This document shows positions 49,734-50,371 of a stretch of 50,371 nucleotides of DNA, in pieces. The DNA is from Pseudomonadota bacterium (lineage in GTDB: Bacteria; Myxococcota_A; Polyangia; Haliangiales; Haliangiaceae). The stretch spans positions 1 to 50,371 of the forward strand of contig JAKSDA010000165.1 in assembly GCA_022360315.1 (NCBI GenBank), read 5' to 3'. Position numbers and translations under genes: made by a program. Under the pieces are notes generated by a model that made no database searches, was not told the origin of the DNA, and worked only from the letters and a program-made list of their open reading frames with translations. The number at the start of each line of letters is the position of its first letter. Position 1 is the stretch's first letter.

Positions 49734-50074
49734 TGACTCCAGATTTTTTTTCGTTCAGAGACGGAATCGTCAGGCAATGGGATTTGGGGGATGTAGATCC
49801 TCACAGGTCACCTGCGGAGCAGGCTGCAGAACTTAAAGAGGATCTTGTCCAGGTTTCGTACGGGGAGCGCTCTCTCCTCGACATCGGTTGGTATCCATCC
49901 TTCGAGGAAGACGGCGAGTTTATTGTGAGCGTAATATGCGACGAAGACTGGGATTCGCCGGTCTTTTCCAGGTCATGCCAAGATTGGGACAATTTAAAAG
50001 ATCTCGTTCGGGAGGCGGTGTTGGCAGCTACGAATGTCGGTCGAGGAGAACAGAACAAAGTCAATTCGCAGTGA
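49730..50074 (+). CDS. Putative immunity protein
   Basis: 114 residues. ATG 49730 overlaps the toxin stop (ATGA), the signature of coupled toxin/immunity pairs; a second ATG at 49733 is the alternative. It is small, acidic, without signal peptide or helices spanning the membrane, and has the pattern W-D-L-G-D-V-D-P-H...A-E-L-K-E-D-L...W-Y-P-S-F-E-E-D-G-E-F-I-V-S-V-I and repeated D-W-D, a mix of strands and helices seen in cytoplasmic immunity proteins. No family named with confidence. The role follows mainly from position and size. Confidence 0.7.
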   Translation: MMTPDFFSFRDGIVRQWDLGDVDPHRSPAEQAAELKEDLVQVSYGERSLLDIGWYPSFEEDGEFIVSVICDEDWDSPVFSRSCQDWDNLKDLVREAVLAATNVGRGEQNKVNSQ

Positions 50075-50149
50075 CTACAGGTACCTCCGGATGAGGCATC
50101 AAGTACGTATTAAAATATCGGACTTTTTAGTTACTATCCACTGGGATGG

Positions 50150-50371
50150 TTAGCTTGTTGCCATCTTGATGTTCTCTAAGACTTCAGCAGCCGTCCTGAC
50201 CTCGGGGTCGTCGATCTCCTCGACCAAGAAGAGCTGGAGCTGCTTGGTGGCGTATTCGTTCACGACTTTCCAGCCTCTTTGTCGAGCCACCTGGCGAAGT
50301 TCGTCCAGTTGGAGCCCGACATCCTGACCGTTTCCGGTCGTCGAGACCCTGGCGTAGATAGCGGCTTTGGG
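50150..50371 (-). pseudogene. Truncated serine recombinase N-terminus (runs off window)
   Basis: A minus-strand frame enters from the right edge and ends in TAA at 50152-50150, 73 codons visible. It begins K-A-A-I-Y-A-R-V-S-T, the catalytic-Ser signature of resolvase/invertase recombinases, then D-V-G-L-Q-L-D-E-L-R-Q-V-A and R-G-W-K-V-V-N-E-Y, the conserved first 45 residues. After this the expected D-x-G-x-S-G motif is absent; a Glu/Leu-rich 35-residue tail follows instead, then a stop. So only the N-terminal strand/helix of the catalytic domain is kept, joined to unrelated sequence. The true start codon lies beyond the window. Confidence 0.75.

Overview
The window is GC-rich and densely coded. 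It looks like a chromosome of a Myxococcota-type (deltaproteobacterial) predator or soil bacterium. This is inferred from family content: Hanks-type Ser/Thr kinases with extra domains, an FHA-linked sigma-54 activator, many lipoproteins, an apparent MYXO-CTERM-like segment and an LNG-repeat lipoprotein. No rRNA, tRNA or CRISPR array is visible, so the assignment stays at phylum level.

Left part (1-11 kb): an edge-truncated LNG-repeat lipoprotein, then a minus-strand envelope operon reading from 6567 down to 593: a 65-aa lipoprotein, a 336-aa EF-hand-like lipoprotein, a 1074-aa lipoprotein that looks like two surface proteins joined, and a FadL/TodX-type porin. A sigma-54-like promoter lies directly upstream, and the next gene upstream encodes an FHA-AAA+-Fis sigma-54 activator, so activator and target appear adjacent. 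A response-regulator remnant and a DUF3108 lipoprotein follow. On the plus strand come pdxA and a first uvrA.

Middle part (14-31 kb): a 1304-aa secreted protein with paired collagen/EF-like modules, a propeller, a phytase-like region and a C-terminal endonuclease/exonuclease/phosphatase domain. Next is a minus-strand cluster of a membrane-anchored protein with two tandem globin domains, a Hanks kinase fused to an ExeA-like ATPase, and a small membrane protein. I consider this the most novel candidate system here: a possible heme-based sensor linked to a kinase. Then come an FAD oxidoreductase, a YceI lipoprotein, a polytopic membrane protein, a second (canonical) uvrA and a secreted protein of unknown function.

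Right part (31-50 kb): a 1681-aa transmembrane Ser/Thr kinase with FG-GAP-like repeats behind a sigma-54-like promoter; a secreted transglutaminase-like protein; and a surface polysaccharide locus in two convergent arms (DegT aminotransferase and a membrane-linked sugar epimerase on plus; sugar epimerase, Wzx-like flippase, Wzy-like polymerase and GT4 glycosyltransferase on minus). The last 3.5 kb is accessory DNA: short repeat arrays, a frameshifted relic of a recombinase-associated HTH protein, a polymorphic toxin with an overlapping immunity gene, and the N-terminus of a truncated serine recombinase at the window edge.
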